Origin: Haliclona indistincta
Taxonomy: Eukaryota; Porifera; Demospongiae; Haplosclerida; Chalinidae
DNA length: 64,000 bases
Direction of reading: 5' to 3'
Assembly: GCA_964017065.1 (NCBI GenBank)
Contig: OZ024783.1
Span: 8,941,367 to 9,005,366, forward strand
Shown here piece after piece: positions 63,880 through 64,000 of this stretch. The position numbers and the translations under genes were made by a program. The stretch's first letter is position 1; each line of letters begins with the position of its first letter. The notes beneath the pieces are model-generated. The model made no database searches, had not been told where the DNA came from, and was given only the letters and a program-made list of their open reading frames with translations.

Positions 63880-64000
63880 TTAGGGAGACACGGTAGTGTC
63901 TCCCTATGTAGGGTTGAACTAGAAAACAAGATGGCGGCTACATACAATGTATTAGCGTTCAAACGCTGATATTTCGCCTGGTGATGAATTTTATACGTCC
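63880..64000 (+). mobile_element. Element A, copy 5, cut by the window edge
   Basis: Starts TTAGGGAGACACGGTAGTGT, the palindromic end, followed by the CAAGATGGCGGC box and the GCGTTCAAACGC word, in the same orientation as copy 1. Confidence 0.9.

Overview
This is animal (metazoan) nuclear DNA, most likely from a sponge. The reasoning is: spliced genes with GT/AG introns; a fragment of an ATM-kinase gene with four in-phase exons; large intronless receptors with a right-handed beta-helix ectodomain and a multi-pass membrane C-terminus, a type I know mainly from sponge and cnidarian genomes; POT (SLC15-like) transporters; and a very dense, nested load of DNA transposons, Penelope and Gypsy elements and foldback MITEs. 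The assignment to sponges is an inference from gene families and was not tested by any search.

Left part (1-15.5 kb). A HIRAN-like first exon sits at the edge on the minus strand. It is followed by a broken Merlin-type transposase with a foldback MITE in its intron, a gag-like retroelement remnant, a weak minus-strand gene, one copy of a repeat family here called element A, and four consecutive ATM exons. A 5.6-kb MULE-type DNA transposon comes next; its 11-exon gene encodes C2H2 fingers, a DDE transposase and a SWIM finger. It abuts the gag/protease end of a minus-strand Gypsy element.

Central part (15.5-57 kb). This is a degenerate tandem array of three units. The complete unit order is: secreted cysteine-rich protein gene (now a pseudogene), repeat-rich upstream block, intronless beta-helix/multi-TM receptor, then a short promoter-like block and/or POT transporter sequence. 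The receptor starts lie 17.0 and 16.8 kb apart (17931, 34929, 51755). Receptors 1 and 2 are intact (1214 and 1211 aa). Receptor 3 is cut after its first 77 codons by a 1.26-kb element A insertion. Units differ by insertions: a young Gypsy element with 5-bp target duplications in unit 2, a Penelope element with an 11-bp duplication and a hammerhead-like motif in the secreted-protein pseudogene of unit 3, and several MITEs.

Right part (57-64 kb). A broken transposon gene with a Mutator-like transposase and a YqaJ nuclease domain lies on the minus strand, followed by two POT transporter copies. One copy is truncated. The other has an exon fragment hemmed between two element A copies in opposite orientation.

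The living genes appear to be two probable cell-surface receptors, parts of one or two transporters and perhaps ATM. Nearly everything else is transposon or gene remnant. The most interesting biology is the receptor array (variable ectodomain, near-constant membrane part and C-terminal tail) and the palindromic repeat families that diversify its flanks.
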